Shown here: one piece after another, positions 51,775-63,352 of the stretch | Numbering within the stretch: the stretch's first letter is position 1 | Layout: each line of letters opens with the position of its first letter | Assembly: GCF_900046475.1 (NCBI RefSeq) | Contig: NZ_FCOU01000003.1 | Span: 95,712 to 159,711, forward strand | Origin: Collinsella ihumii | Lineage (GTDB): Bacteria > Actinomycetota > Coriobacteriia > Coriobacteriales > Coriobacteriaceae | Length of the DNA: 64,000 bases | Reading direction: 5' to 3' | The notes under the pieces: generated by a model | What the model saw: only the letters and a program-made list of their open reading frames with translations | Database searches by the model: none | What the model was told of the DNA's origin: nothing | Program-made: the position numbers and the translations under genes

Positions 51775-51842
51775 GGTGCAACAGAAACGGAAGTCCCGCC
51801 CGTGCACTTCGGCGGGCCGCCATACATGAGCAAAGGAGCGCC

Positions 51843-52634
51843 ATGGATACCGTGCTGACCGTCGATGTGGGCAATACGACCACGCGGTTCGGGCTGTTCG
51901 CCGTCGAGGGGGGCGACAAGGCGCCCGAGTTGCTCGGCTCCTGCGAGCTCACCACCCAGCAGCCCCTCACCTTCGACGAGGCGCGCATCCAGATCGCCCA
52001 TGCGCTGTCGCTGCTGCCGGATCGCGCCCCGACCGGCTCGATTCTTTCCTGCGTGGTCCCCGCGCTGCAGGACACCTGGCGCCGCGCGCTGGGGGCCGAC
52101 GGACGCGCGCGGCCGCTCGTGGTCGGCCCCGGCCTGAAATCTGGCGTGCGTATGAACTACGACGACCCCTCCGAGATCGGACCCGATCGCGTGGCCGACG
52201 TGGTCGCCGCGCGCGCCTCCTACGGCGCGCCCGCCATCGTCATCGATCTGGGAACGACGACGAACTTCGAGGCGATCGACGAGGGCGGCGCGTTCGTCGG
52301 TGGCATCATCGCGCCGGGCGTGGCCCTCGGCGCCCGCTCGCTCACGCAGGCCGCCGCGCGCCTGCCCATGATCGAGCTGCGCGCGCCCAAGCGGGTCGTC
52401 GGCCGCAACACGCGCTCGGCCATGCAATCGGGCGTCGTGCTCGGCGAGGTCGCGCGCATCGACGGCCTGCTCGACGCTATGATCGCCGAGCTCGGGCTGT
52501 CAGACGAGGCGGCCCTCGTCATCACCGGCGACGGCGCCGAGACAATCGCGGCGCTGCTGCGCCATCGGACGGTCGTGGACGACACGCTCACCCTGCGCGG
52601 CCTCGCGCTGCTGTGGGTCGCGAACCGCAGGTAG
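51843..52634 (+). CDS. coaX: Type III pantothenate kinase
   Basis: The 263-residue protein has the CoaX signature motifs: VDVGNTTTRFGLF (phosphate 1), EIGPDRVADVVAA, IVIDLGTTTNFEAID (phosphate 2) and GGIIAPGVALGARSL. It phosphorylates pantothenate in coenzyme A synthesis and normally needs a monovalent cation such as K+. AAAGGAGCGCC precedes ATG 51843. Its 3' end is followed by the lower-GC restriction remnant. Confidence 0.95.
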   Translation: MDTVLTVDVGNTTTRFGLFAVEGGDKAPELLGSCELTTQQPLTFDEARIQIAHALSLLPDRAPTGSILSCVVPALQDTWRRALGADGRARPLVVGPGLKSGVRMNYDDPSEIGPDRVADVVAARASYGAPAIVIDLGTTTNFEAIDEGGAFVGGIIAPGVALGARSLTQAAARLPMIELRAPKRVVGRNTRSAMQSGVVLGEVARIDGLLDAMIAELGLSDEAALVITGDGAETIAALLRHRTVVDDTLTLRGLALLWVANRR

Positions 52635-52770
52635 GACAGGGGCACGCGGGGCCGCCTTCGGGAGATGCGAGATGGAACGGTCGCCGCGCCCAGCACCATC
52701 CATGCACTCGGCACGGCGACATCAAGCGTGGAATGAATCAAGCTGCGTCTCCCGGAGAGCACAGAAACCG

Positions 52771-55700
52771 TCATGCGGCGCAGGTCGCATTCGCGTTGAC
52801 ATCTTCGATCGCCCGTCTCAAGCGCGCAATAGTCTCAAGGTCGAAAAGGTCCACAATACTGCCACGTGCATCGAAGGGCGCTCCCTGTAGAACACTCAGA
52901 TCCTTCATCATGCCGTGCTTGACGACATAGCGAACGATCTCCTCGATGAAAAACATCTGGTCGACGCTCAAGCTCGAATCGTTGATAAAGTCAGAGAACG
53001 CATCATTCGCCGCCTTCTGGTCGAGGCCGACAATCGACCGCACCAGCTCGCCAAGCGGCTCCTCACCATACGTATCCGCATACTCGTCTTTCGTTCCCAA
53101 CTCAGACCAAAGCAGGCGCTCGAGTTTTCTGAGGTCGTAGTTCGAAAGAGGGAGATTCTCGTGAATCTTGTTGATGACCTCGTCATCCATATGTTGCCTG
53201 ACATAGTAGGCAACGCGCTCGCGATAATTGCCCAAATCGACCCCCGCACTCGTGGTGTCCGATGCATAGCGAGAAGCCTCGATAACTTCGTCTTCAAACG
53301 AAGTGAACACGACCTTTTGGGCCGACGGGGAAATGAGCGGAACAAGCTCTCGAACGATCTTTCTTGCATGCTCCCAGTCAAGCACGCCATAGTGTTCAAG
53401 CGCCTCACCACTCATCAGCTCCTGCAGCAAGGCTCCCGCGCGCTCGACGGATGGAACGGTCCCGCAGTCTTGAGAAAGCGTCGCCGCTATCGCCTTAACC
53501 TTGCCGGCATAATACGACGTGCGCCTCCTATCTTGGGAAAGGACAGCAGCTTCGAGACCGTACACGAGAGCATCGAATCGCAGGGAACGCCCGTCGCCCG
53601 CAAGAGGCGGGACGATAGGAGCGACCTCCCTGGCAAGATCCTCCACATCGTTATCGCCAAGAACGGTGAATGCACCTCGCACCGAGAATCTCTCAATGTA
53701 CTTGTAGTGCAGGCGCACCGCCATTGAGGGTTCATTGCCCGAAGCAGGGCGAAGGGCACCAACGCTGCCAAGCACATCGTCAACGAGGGTTCGGCGAAAC
53801 TCCTTTAGGCCATCGGTCTGAAACGCCACATCCTGCAATTGCTTCGTGATGTTTACCTTGAGCTCAAAGATGCGCTGCTGAACCGACTTCGCGGCGGCGT
53901 CATCGGAGCCCTTCTTGCCCCCACCGAAGAACTTGAAATTGCCTCCCCAATCGAAAATGAGGAACTGACGCTTATCTTCTCCGTCCATCAGACCTTTACA
54001 CAGACGAGTTCCGCGTCCGATCATCTGGTTGAACTTCGCCTTGCTCTTCACCGGTTTAAAGAATACGAGGTTAAGCAGCGAGGGAACGTCGATGCCGGTG
54101 TCGAGCATATCAACGGATACCGCGATACGGGGCAATCCATCGGCTTCCGAAAACTCATCGATCAACGCCTGTGCATACTTGACGTGGTTGTCGACAACCG
54201 CGCAATAGCCGTCAGGATAGTATGGATACCGTCTTCCCCACACCTCGCGTATCGCCTCGGCATGGGCATGACTCCGCGCAAAGATGATCGTTTTGCCTAT
54301 ATTCTGTCCATAATCGACTTTTAGGCCCTTGTCCATCAGGGCGTCAAGGACTTTACCGATCGTCTCCGAGTTGAAAAGCCATCGATTCACCGCGCTCGCG
54401 CTGATCGATTCGGGCATCTCCCCTTCAAAATCGGCGAACTGCTCTTCGTATGCCTCTTTCTCGGAATCGGACAGCTCCGCATAGGTGATACCGCGATCCA
54501 TGATCTTCGTTGTAGCATCTTCGACTTCGTAATCGACGAGATAGCCATCTTCCACAGCCTGTTTGAGCTCGTAGCCATATGTCGGATCGCCCTCGGCGAG
54601 GCCAAACTCCGCATAGGTGTTATGACTTATCTCGTCTTTCGGCGTCGCAGTGAGTCCAACTACATACGCATCGAAATAATCGAAAATATCGCGAAACTTG
54701 TTATAAATTGAACGGTGTGCCTCGTCGACTACGATCAGGTCGAAATGTCCCGGGGTAAACATGCGAGCACCATCATCCAAGTGCGTCTCATCGACGCAGT
54801 TGATGATCGTCTGATAGGTGCTAAACACCCCGCGCGCATAGGGGTCGCGATCCTTGGAGCACATGTTTGTAACAGAGAGACTCGGAAGATTCACGACGAA
54901 AGCACGATATGCTTGGACAACCAGGCTGGTACGATCGGCTAGGAAGAGCATGTTTTTGATCCAGCCGTGGCGTGACAGCACGTCCACGAGCGAAATGACC
55001 GTTCGCGTCTTCCCGCTACCGGTCGCCATCACCAGCAACGCTTTTCGCTGCCTATCCCGATCGAACGATTCGCAGACCGCCTTGATAGCCTCTTTTTGAT
55101 AATAGCGTCCGCTAATATTGTCATCGATCGTTATGCTTGCCAGTGAGGCGCGCGAAGCCCGAAGATTGAAGAGCTTTTCTAGATCGCGCTTGGAATAGAT
55201 TCCGGAAACGGAGCGTTCCGGATAGTCCCCATCGATAATGCGCGTATCGAATCCATTGGTGAGAAAGATGACCGGACGTCGACCGTACTGCCCCTCGAGG
55301 ATATCGGCATAAAGCTTTGCCTGTTGGCGGCCCACAGCAGGATCAACACATGTCTTCTTAGCCTCTACAACAGCCAGAGGCCTACCGTCGTCACCGTACA
55401 GGACGTAGTCCGCAAACCCAATCCCGGCAGCGTTTGGCATCCCCTTGAGCTCAACTTCGTTGCGCCAATCTTCCCCTTCCGCCCATCCCGCGGAAGCCAA
55501 GTTCACATCGATGTAGAGTTTTCGCGTCTCAAACTCAGATGGATCTGTGGGTTTGGGGGTGTAGGTGGTTTCGCGCTCCTTGCGTCGCTGGGTAAGCTCA
55601 TCGGCAAGCTGGCAGTTCTCCCGCTCAAGCTCCTCAAGAGGTTTGGTCTCGCTTGTCGCAGACACCTCGATCGTGGATGCCGCAACAGAAGCGACGCTTT

Positions 55701-56136
55701 TGGGCCTTTGAATGAAACCGGCATCGAAATCCTGCTTATGATATGACGTTGGATTCATATAGCAATATGCAACGAAATCCAAGACGTAGAACAGGTTCTC
55801 GAGACAGAGCACCGCGCCTTTAGCAGCAATCTTCTTTTTGTTGTCATGAGCTGCGATGTTTCCCGCCTTACGGATAAAGGCAATCCTTACGTCCATGCCT
55901 TGCGGGAGCATGCGCTTAAATCCGGGCGTACTGACAAGCGTGGCAAGGTTGTCTTTCCACGGTCGCTCAAGGCTTTTGTCTACTGAATAGATCCATTTGA
56001 CAGCAACTTCGAGTGCACGGCGACATGCCAGTACACACAGCTCAGGTGCAACCGAGAACGCATCCTCCGCGGTCTTGGCAGCCCGTGCGATATCGTCAAA
56101 TCGCTCGTCGTATGTCAGAAACTCAAAGTTGCTCAT
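52771..56136 (-). CDS. hsdR: Type I restriction enzyme R subunit (EcoEI-type)
   Basis: The 1121-residue protein has an N-terminal DUF4145-like helical domain (1-120) and a coiled linker. The PD-(D/E)XK nuclease follows, with FADYVLYGDD...VVEAKKT (about 240-262). Then come the helicase Walker A MATGSGKT (about 370), VVDEAHRS (about 470), LTATPKD, and a C-terminal EcoEI_R-type domain. It needs HsdM and HsdS to act. HsdS is only half present and hsdM is absent from the window, so it is probably non-functional as a system. Its start overlaps the hsdS stop (ATGA). Base composition is clearly lower in GC than the flanks, a sign of transfer. Confidence 0.93.
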   Translation of the reverse strand: MSNFEFLTYDERFDDIARAAKTAEDAFSVAPELCVLACRRALEVAVKWIYSVDKSLERPWKDNLATLVSTPGFKRMLPQGMDVRIAFIRKAGNIAAHDNKKKIAAKGAVLCLENLFYVLDFVAYCYMNPTSYHKQDFDAGFIQRPKSVASVAASTIEVSATSETKPLEELERENCQLADELTQRRKERETTYTPKPTDPSEFETRKLYIDVNLASAGWAEGEDWRNEVELKGMPNAAGIGFADYVLYGDDGRPLAVVEAKKTCVDPAVGRQQAKLYADILEGQYGRRPVIFLTNGFDTRIIDGDYPERSVSGIYSKRDLEKLFNLRASRASLASITIDDNISGRYYQKEAIKAVCESFDRDRQRKALLVMATGSGKTRTVISLVDVLSRHGWIKNMLFLADRTSLVVQAYRAFVVNLPSLSVTNMCSKDRDPYARGVFSTYQTIINCVDETHLDDGARMFTPGHFDLIVVDEAHRSIYNKFRDIFDYFDAYVVGLTATPKDEISHNTYAEFGLAEGDPTYGYELKQAVEDGYLVDYEVEDATTKIMDRGITYAELSDSEKEAYEEQFADFEGEMPESISASAVNRWLFNSETIGKVLDALMDKGLKVDYGQNIGKTIIFARSHAHAEAIREVWGRRYPYYPDGYCAVVDNHVKYAQALIDEFSEADGLPRIAVSVDMLDTGIDVPSLLNLVFFKPVKSKAKFNQMIGRGTRLCKGLMDGEDKRQFLIFDWGGNFKFFGGGKKGSDDAAAKSVQQRIFELKVNITKQLQDVAFQTDGLKEFRRTLVDDVLGSVGALRPASGNEPSMAVRLHYKYIERFSVRGAFTVLGDNDVEDLAREVAPIVPPLAGDGRSLRFDALVYGLEAAVLSQDRRRTSYYAGKVKAIAATLSQDCGTVPSVERAGALLQELMSGEALEHYGVLDWEHARKIVRELVPLISPSAQKVVFTSFEDEVIEASRYASDTTSAGVDLGNYRERVAYYVRQHMDDEVINKIHENLPLSNYDLRKLERLLWSELGTKDEYADTYGEEPLGELVRSIVGLDQKAANDAFSDFINDSSLSVDQMFFIEEIVRYVVKHGMMKDLSVLQGAPFDARGSIVDLFDLETIARLRRAIEDVNANATCAA

Positions 56137-56729
56137 GCCCCTATTGTATACAGGCTTTTCGCCAAGACGTTCAACAGCTCGCGGCTAACCCGCCGAGCGG
56201 CTTCTTGCGATTTGTCGACCGACTCGGCGAAGGCGGCGAACTCGCGTTGGAGGGAAAGAGGGGGCACAACAACCTCAACCATTCCAAGTGATGCTTGGTT
56301 TATTTTGTAGGTGCCGTTCGTGGTTTTCGCTGAAGACTCAATCTGTTCGCGAACTCTTGCCTGCTTCCACGCGATACGTAAATAGGGAAGAAGGACCTTT
56401 TCCTGGTCGATCCTTACCGCAATCATTGTGTCGGGATAAACCAGGTCATCCATGGCTGCTGGCGCGTATTCCCCTACACCAACAAGGCTTTTATTTCCAT
56501 TACCACGGCAGACATAGAAGCACCCATCGGCAACACGCTTACCGGCAGGGGGATCATCTTTGAAAAGGCCCTCTTTCCAAGCACTCACGTCAAAATTCCC
56601 CTGCGTAATTGCGGACAGGGTTAGAACCTTCTCATGATGGTCGCCATTCTTTGATGGGGAAAGGCCGTTCTGCATCGTGGTGGATAATTCGGAAAGGGGG
56701 TGCGGAGGATAACCTTTATCCCCGAACAT
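56133..56729 (-). pseudogene. hsdS: hsdS fragment with one target-recognition domain
   Basis: The 198-residue frame begins with MFGDKGYPPHPLSEL, which in full HsdS proteins lies in the middle, just before the second target-recognition domain. It ends in the helical spacer (LQREFAAFAESVDKSQEAAR). Full HsdS has two domains and about 400 residues. The first half and the usual inverted repeats for shuffling are not here. The remnant sits between hsdR and an invertase fragment, the normal order of phase-variable loci. Confidence 0.8.
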
Positions 56730-56751
56730 ATCGATAAACCGGGATTGGCAA

Positions 56752-57036
56752 CTACGCTATGTACCGACGATGCGAATTCCGCACGTTCCGCTGGTCGACC
56801 ATGGCGTACTGCAGGGTGGTGTCTATTTTCTGATGCCCCAAAAGAACCTGCACCTGTTCAATAGGCATCCCCTTATCTATCGCACGCGTTGCGAGCGTTC
56901 TCCTAAACTTATGCGGATGCACTTTGTTGATGTCGAGCCGTCTCCCCAATTCGCGTAGCCTGATCTCAACACCGCTAATCTGGAGACGCCGGAACGGTTT
57001 GCATAGGGAGATGAGTATTCGTCCGCAGAGAAGCCA
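56752..57036 (-). pseudogene. C-terminal fragment of a tyrosine recombinase (hsdS invertase type)
   Basis: About 94 codons are open, bounded upstream by TAG. They contain RRLQISGVEIRLRELG, HPHKFRRTLATRAIDKG and LLGHQKIDTTLQYAMV, covering the HxxR, H and Tyr of the catalytic half, but the N-terminal DNA-binding half and the first Arg are gone. Recombinases with this ending typically invert hsdS segments. The break lies next to the truncated PTS gene. Confidence 0.85.
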
Positions 57037-57087
57037 CTAAATATTGCCAACTGGAGCCGGGGGTATTGCGCGTGAGAGCCGGGCGCG

Positions 57088-59074
<1,987 letters not shown>

Positions 59075-59159
59075 CGCACATGACCGCGCGACATCTCGGC
59101 CGGCCACTGCGCTGAGATCAACATCGGCGCACTGAACCGCCGAAGGACTCTACCCCCCA

Positions 59160-59201
59160 CCGGGTTCACCGCCCCGCGCTATACACGGACGGTGAACCCG
59201 G
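59160..59201. terminator. Hairpin at the convergent glucosidase/acylphosphatase ends
   Basis: CCGGGTTCACCG and CGGTGAACCCGG form a 12-bp stem with an 18-base loop. It overlaps the last codons of the acylphosphatase gene and is followed by TTTCTCGTT on the plus strand. Confidence 0.55.
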
Positions 59202-59529
59202 TTTCTCGTTGCCGCGGCACCGTCTCGAACGCAGCGACCTCGAAACCCGATGGGAACCATGCGCGGAACTGCTCGTAATGCGCGTGCATGCGCAGGATGA
59301 GCTGGGCGACGACCATGCGCGTACCCTCGAGCTCGGCTTCGACCGTCGAGCCGTCAGGCAGGTTCCCCACCCATCCGGCAACACCTGCCTCCTCGGCAAA
59401 CGACTGCAGGTTCCACCGGAACCCGACACCTTGCACGTGCCCGCGGAACAGCACATGCACGCGGACGGCATCCGATGCGGACCCCGCGCCAAGGAGCTCA
59501 TCGACGCACGCTGAAACCGACTGAGCCAT
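59179..59529 (-). CDS. acyP: Acylphosphatase
   Basis: The 116-residue protein has the acylphosphatase motifs [12 protein letters not shown] (catalytic Arg38) and [15 protein letters not shown] (Asn56). It hydrolyses acyl phosphates such as acetyl or carbamoyl phosphate. The N-terminal 22 residues precede the usual domain start, giving about 20 residues more than normal. GGGAGGAAG precedes ATG 59529. The 155 bases between this gene and yccF hold nothing that I can identify. Confidence 0.93.
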   Translation of the reverse strand: MAQSVSACVDELLGAGSASDAVRVHVLFRGHVQGVGFRWNLQSFAEEAGVAGWVGNLPDGSTVEAELEGTRMVVAQLILRMHAHYEQFRAWFPSGFEVAAFETVPRQRETGFTVRV

Positions 59530-59684
59530 ATCTTCCTCCCTTGGTGAAGACGGAAAGCCCGTACCCTCGCCCGTCCTTCTCGCCTCCCGGCTCGCCACGG
59601 TAGCGCGCCGCCGGGACAAAGGGGCGCCGGCGAGGACGGGGCGCGGCACGAGCGCCCTCTCGCCTCCCGCCACGCCAAGCCCCG

Positions 59685-60044
59685 CTAGCGCACCTCGGCG
59701 CCGAAGGGCAGAAGCGACAGCTTGGCCATCTTGAAGCTCTGCAGGCCGAAGGGGATCCCGATCACGGTGATGCAGTTCAGCACGCCGGCAAGCAGGTACA
59801 TGCAGCACATCGGGACGCCCGCCAGGATCATCCAGAAGACATTGGCCACCAGCGACGGGGCCCCGCCGCCGTACACGATCGTCTTGCAGAACGGGGCGAG
59901 CGTGAGCGATGCCATCTTGAGGCACTGGCGCCCCAAGGGGATGCCGACGATGGTGATCGTGAACAGCAGGGCGGCGATGGGCCAGCCGAGCGCCGTCCAG
60001 ATGCCCCCGAACACGATCCAGATGATGTTGCCGAGCAGGCGCAT
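59685..60044 (-). CDS. yccF: YccF-domain membrane protein
   Basis: The 119-residue protein has the duplicated YccF pattern. [20 protein letters not shown] with [13 protein letters not shown] is followed by [11 protein letters not shown] with [15 protein letters not shown]. Four hydrophobic segments are predicted. The family is widespread and of unknown function. It ends in PFGAEVR. Confidence 0.9.
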   Translation of the reverse strand: MRLLGNIIWIVFGGIWTALGWPIAALLFTITIVGIPLGRQCLKMASLTLAPFCKTIVYGGGAPSLVANVFWMILAGVPMCCMYLLAGVLNCITVIGIPFGLQSFKMAKLSLLPFGAEVR

Positions 60045-60225
60045 GGCGTCTCCTATCTTCGAACCTCAACACCCCTATCGTACGCGAACCGCCTGTGGCG
60101 CCCGTGAAGGCTTGCTTGCGATTTACTTAGCTTCCCGAGCAGCCCCTCCAACGGGGGCGCCCCGCCTGGCGCGAGGGCCGGACGGGGCGCGATGGATTCG
60201 TCTTCGCGGGGCGCGAATCGCGGGG

Positions 60226-62985
60226 CTACTTGCGACGCGAGTAGTACGTGTTCTCGAGCGGAAGCTTCGTGCGGTACTCGCCATCGAGCGCATAGTAGGC
60301 GCCCGCCACGGCCTGCGCCGTGGGGATCGTGGCGATCTCGCCGATGCCCTTGGCGCCGTAGCCCACGGGCAGAAGCTCGTCTTTCTCCACGTAGATGGCG
60401 TTGATGTAGGGGATGTCCGTCGAGCGGAAGAGTCCCAGCGTGCCGAACTTGGCCTGCGGCACGCCATCCTTCAGCGGGAAGTCCTCGGTCAGGGCGTAGC
60501 CCATACCCATGAGCACGCCGCCCTCGATCTGTCCCTGGATGGCGATGGGGTTCACGACCTTGCCCGAGTCATGCGCGGCGTGGACCTCGGTCACGCGGCC
60601 CTCGTCGTCGAGGATGACGACGTGCGTGGCGTAGCCGTATGCCACATGGCTCTTGGGGTTGGGCACGTCGGCGCCCAGCTTGTCGGTCTTCTCGAGGTAC
60701 TCGTAGGAGAACTCGCGTCCCTCGAGCTTGGCCAGCGAGGTGGTCGGGTCCGCAGGATGCACCGCGGAGCCGGGGCCCTGGTAGGGCGTGCCGTCCGCGT
60801 ACTCCACGATGAAGCCGTCGCCGTGGGCGACCACGGGCTCCGTCGGCACCTCGTCGCCCGCCTCGGCGGCGAGCATGGCGTCGCGCAGCAGGAAGGCGGC
60901 GCCGCGCACGGCCTCGCCGGTGATCAGCGTCTGGCGCGAACCGGAGGTCGTGCCGGAGTCCGGCGCATTCTCGGTCGAGCACTCGCCGTTGGCGATGTAG
61001 GCCAGCGGCAGCCCCGTTGCCTCGGCGACGTCCTGCAGAAAGACGGTGTTGCAGCCCTGACCGATGTCGGAGGTCGCCGAGTACACCACGGCGCGCCCCT
61101 CCTCCACGCGGATCTTGCAGCGGCCCGCATCGGGCAGGCCGACGCCCACGCCGGCGTTCTTCATGGCGCAGGCGATGCCGGCATGACCCGGATGGGCGTC
61201 GAAAACGTCCTTCACGGCGAGCAGGGTCTCCTTGAGCGCCGTGGAGCAATCCGCGATCTGGCCGTTGGGCAGCACCTTGCCCGGCTCGATGGCGTTGCGA
61301 TAGCGGATCTCCCACGGGCTGATGCCGACCTCCTCGGCCAGCAGGTTGATGAGCATCTCGAGGGCGAACTCGCTCTGGCACACGCCGAAGCCGCGGAACG
61401 CGCCGGCCGGCGGGTTGTTCGTGTACCAGCCGTATCCGCGGATGTCGGTGTTCTGGTAGCAGTACGGGCCGACCGAGTGCGTGCAGGCGCGCTCGAGCAC
61501 CGGGCCGCACAGCGACGCGTACGCGCCGGTGTCGAAGTTGATCTCGCAGTCGAGGCCGACGAAGATGCCGTTCTCGTCGCAACCGAGCGTGAACGTGCCC
61601 TCCATGGCGTGGCGCTTGGGATGGAAGTTGATGGACTCCTGGCGCGTCATGCGGCACTTGACCGGGCGGTTCACGGCCATCGCGGCGAGCGCCGCCAGAT
61701 GCTGGACGGACACGTCCTCCTTGCCTCCGAAGCCGCCGCCGACGAGCATGGTCTCCACGACCACGCGCTCGGGCGTGGCGTCCCAGCCGAACATGTGGGC
61801 GATCTCCTTGCGGGAGTCGTAGGCGCCCTGGTCGGTCGAGCACACCTTGACGCCGCCCTTGTAGGGGAAGGCCACGGCGCACTCGGGTTCCAGGAACGCG
61901 TGCTCGGTGAACGGCGTGCTGAACGTGCGCGTCACCTTGTGGGCGGCACCCGCAAGGGCGGTCGCCGCGTCACCGCGCACCACATGGCGCTGCTGGCAGA
62001 TGTTGTTCTCGAGCTCGACCCAGTTACCGAACGCGAGGAACCTGTCGTGCAGCTTCGGGGCGCCCTCGGCGCGGGCCTCGTCGATGCTGCGCACCGGCTC
62101 GAGCTCCTCGTAGGTGATCTTGACGAGCTTCTTGGCGCGCTCGCAGGTGGCCATGTCCTCGGCGACCACGAGCGCGATGGCGTCGCCCACGCAGCGCGTG
62201 ATGTCGCCCTCGGCGATCATAACGTCCCAGTCGTAGATGAGGTGGCCGACCGCGTTCACGGGAACGTCGGCCGCCGTGAGGACCGCGAGCACGCCGGGCA
62301 GGGCGCGGGCCTTGTCCGCATCGATCTTGACCACGCGTGCGCGCGGGTACTTGGAGCGCACCGCGCTCGCATAGGCGAGGTCGGGGAAATCGGTCTCGTC
62401 GATATCGTCGGGGTACTTGCCGTAGCCGAGCACCTTGCGGCGCACGTCCACGCGGAAGGCGCGCTCGCCCACGCCGTAGCGGTCGCCGCGCTCGAGCTCG
62501 GGGTCGATCTCGGCGTCGCCGCGCAGGATGGCGGCGGCGAGCGAGATGCCCTCGATGATCTTCTTGTATCCCGTGCAGCGGCACACGTTGCCGCGGATGG
62601 CCTCTTTGATCTGATCCTCGGTGGGATCGGGCACGTGATGGATGAGGCCGGCGCCCGCCATCACCATGCCGGGGATGCAGAAGCCGCACTGGACGGCGCC
62701 CACGGCTCCGAACGCGTAGACGAACGCCTCCTGCTCGCGTGCGGGCAGGCCCTCGACCGTCACGATGTCGCGACCGGCGGCGAGCTCGGTCGTGAGCACG
62801 CACGCCTTGACGGCATGGTCGTCCACCAGGACGGTGCAGGTGCCGCAGGCGCCCTCTGAGCAGCCGTCCTTAGCGGAATGGATATGCAGGTCGTCGCGCA
62901 GGTAGCGCAGAAGCGGCTTCTTCTCGGTCACGGTCCGCTCGACGCCGTTGACCGTAAAGGTATAGCTGACCGGTTGCTTGGCCAT
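60226..62985 (-). CDS. Fused xanthine dehydrogenase-family molybdenum hydroxylase (XdhD-like)
   Basis: The 919-residue enzyme joins an N-terminal two-[2Fe-2S] domain to a molybdopterin domain. Cluster 1 ligands are Cys42, 47, 50 and 62; cluster 2 ligands are Cys100, 103, 135 and 137 (CGFCIPG, CRCTGY). The molybdenum domain has GGGFGGKED, PPAGAFRGFG and the base-type Glu in GAKGIGE near residue 880. There is no FAD domain. This layout, with a ferredoxin and YgfK upstream, matches selenium-dependent purine hydroxylases in gut anaerobes. Substrate (xanthine or another purine) and the labile selenium ligand are inferred. Confidence 0.88.
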   Translation of the reverse strand: MAKQPVSYTFTVNGVERTVTEKKPLLRYLRDDLHIHSAKDGCSEGACGTCTVLVDDHAVKACVLTTELAAGRDIVTVEGLPAREQEAFVYAFGAVGAVQCGFCIPGMVMAGAGLIHHVPDPTEDQIKEAIRGNVCRCTGYKKIIEGISLAAAILRGDAEIDPELERGDRYGVGERAFRVDVRRKVLGYGKYPDDIDETDFPDLAYASAVRSKYPRARVVKIDADKARALPGVLAVLTAADVPVNAVGHLIYDWDVMIAEGDITRCVGDAIALVVAEDMATCERAKKLVKITYEELEPVRSIDEARAEGAPKLHDRFLAFGNWVELENNICQQRHVVRGDAATALAGAAHKVTRTFSTPFTEHAFLEPECAVAFPYKGGVKVCSTDQGAYDSRKEIAHMFGWDATPERVVVETMLVGGGFGGKEDVSVQHLAALAAMAVNRPVKCRMTRQESINFHPKRHAMEGTFTLGCDENGIFVGLDCEINFDTGAYASLCGPVLERACTHSVGPYCYQNTDIRGYGWYTNNPPAGAFRGFGVCQSEFALEMLINLLAEEVGISPWEIRYRNAIEPGKVLPNGQIADCSTALKETLLAVKDVFDAHPGHAGIACAMKNAGVGVGLPDAGRCKIRVEEGRAVVYSATSDIGQGCNTVFLQDVAEATGLPLAYIANGECSTENAPDSGTTSGSRQTLITGEAVRGAAFLLRDAMLAAEAGDEVPTEPVVAHGDGFIVEYADGTPYQGPGSAVHPADPTTSLAKLEGREFSYEYLEKTDKLGADVPNPKSHVAYGYATHVVILDDEGRVTEVHAAHDSGKVVNPIAIQGQIEGGVLMGMGYALTEDFPLKDGVPQAKFGTLGLFRSTDIPYINAIYVEKDELLPVGYGAKGIGEIATIPTAQAVAGAYYALDGEYRTKLPLENTYYSRRK

Positions 62986-63000
62986 GACGATACCTCCTCT

Positions 63001-63213
63001 CTATTCGGCGGCGGCGAAAATGCCGAGCCTGTCATGGATCACATGCTTGGGGCATTTGGTGGCGCACATGCCGCAGCTGATGCAGCGGTCGTAATCGATG
63101 GCCGCCTGCTTGTCGGTCACGTGCATGGCGCCGCACGGGCACACCCGCTCGCACATGCCGCACCCGATGCAGCCCTCGGCCGCAACCCAGATCTGATGGG
63201 TCTCGGGACTCAT
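63001..63213 (-). CDS. 2[4Fe-4S] ferredoxin
   Basis: The 70-residue protein has two complete cluster motifs: Cys15, 18, 21 and 25, and Cys44, 47, 50 and 54. It lies 15 bases before the molybdenum hydroxylase gene and probably links it to the YgfK subunit. AGGAGGG precedes the ATG. Confidence 0.93.
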   Translation of the reverse strand: MSPETHQIWVAAEGCIGCGMCERVCPCGAMHVTDKQAAIDYDRCISCGMCATKCPKHVIHDRLGIFAAAE

Positions 63214-63352
63214 GGAGCCCTCCTCTCTCCGAACTGCCTCTCGTATGCCACAGGGGACGGGGACGCACGGGCATCTGCCGCCTGCACCCGTCCCTCACGG
63301 CTACGCGCAGGCGCGGGCACGACCACGATGGCCGCGCCCGCGCCTCAAACTT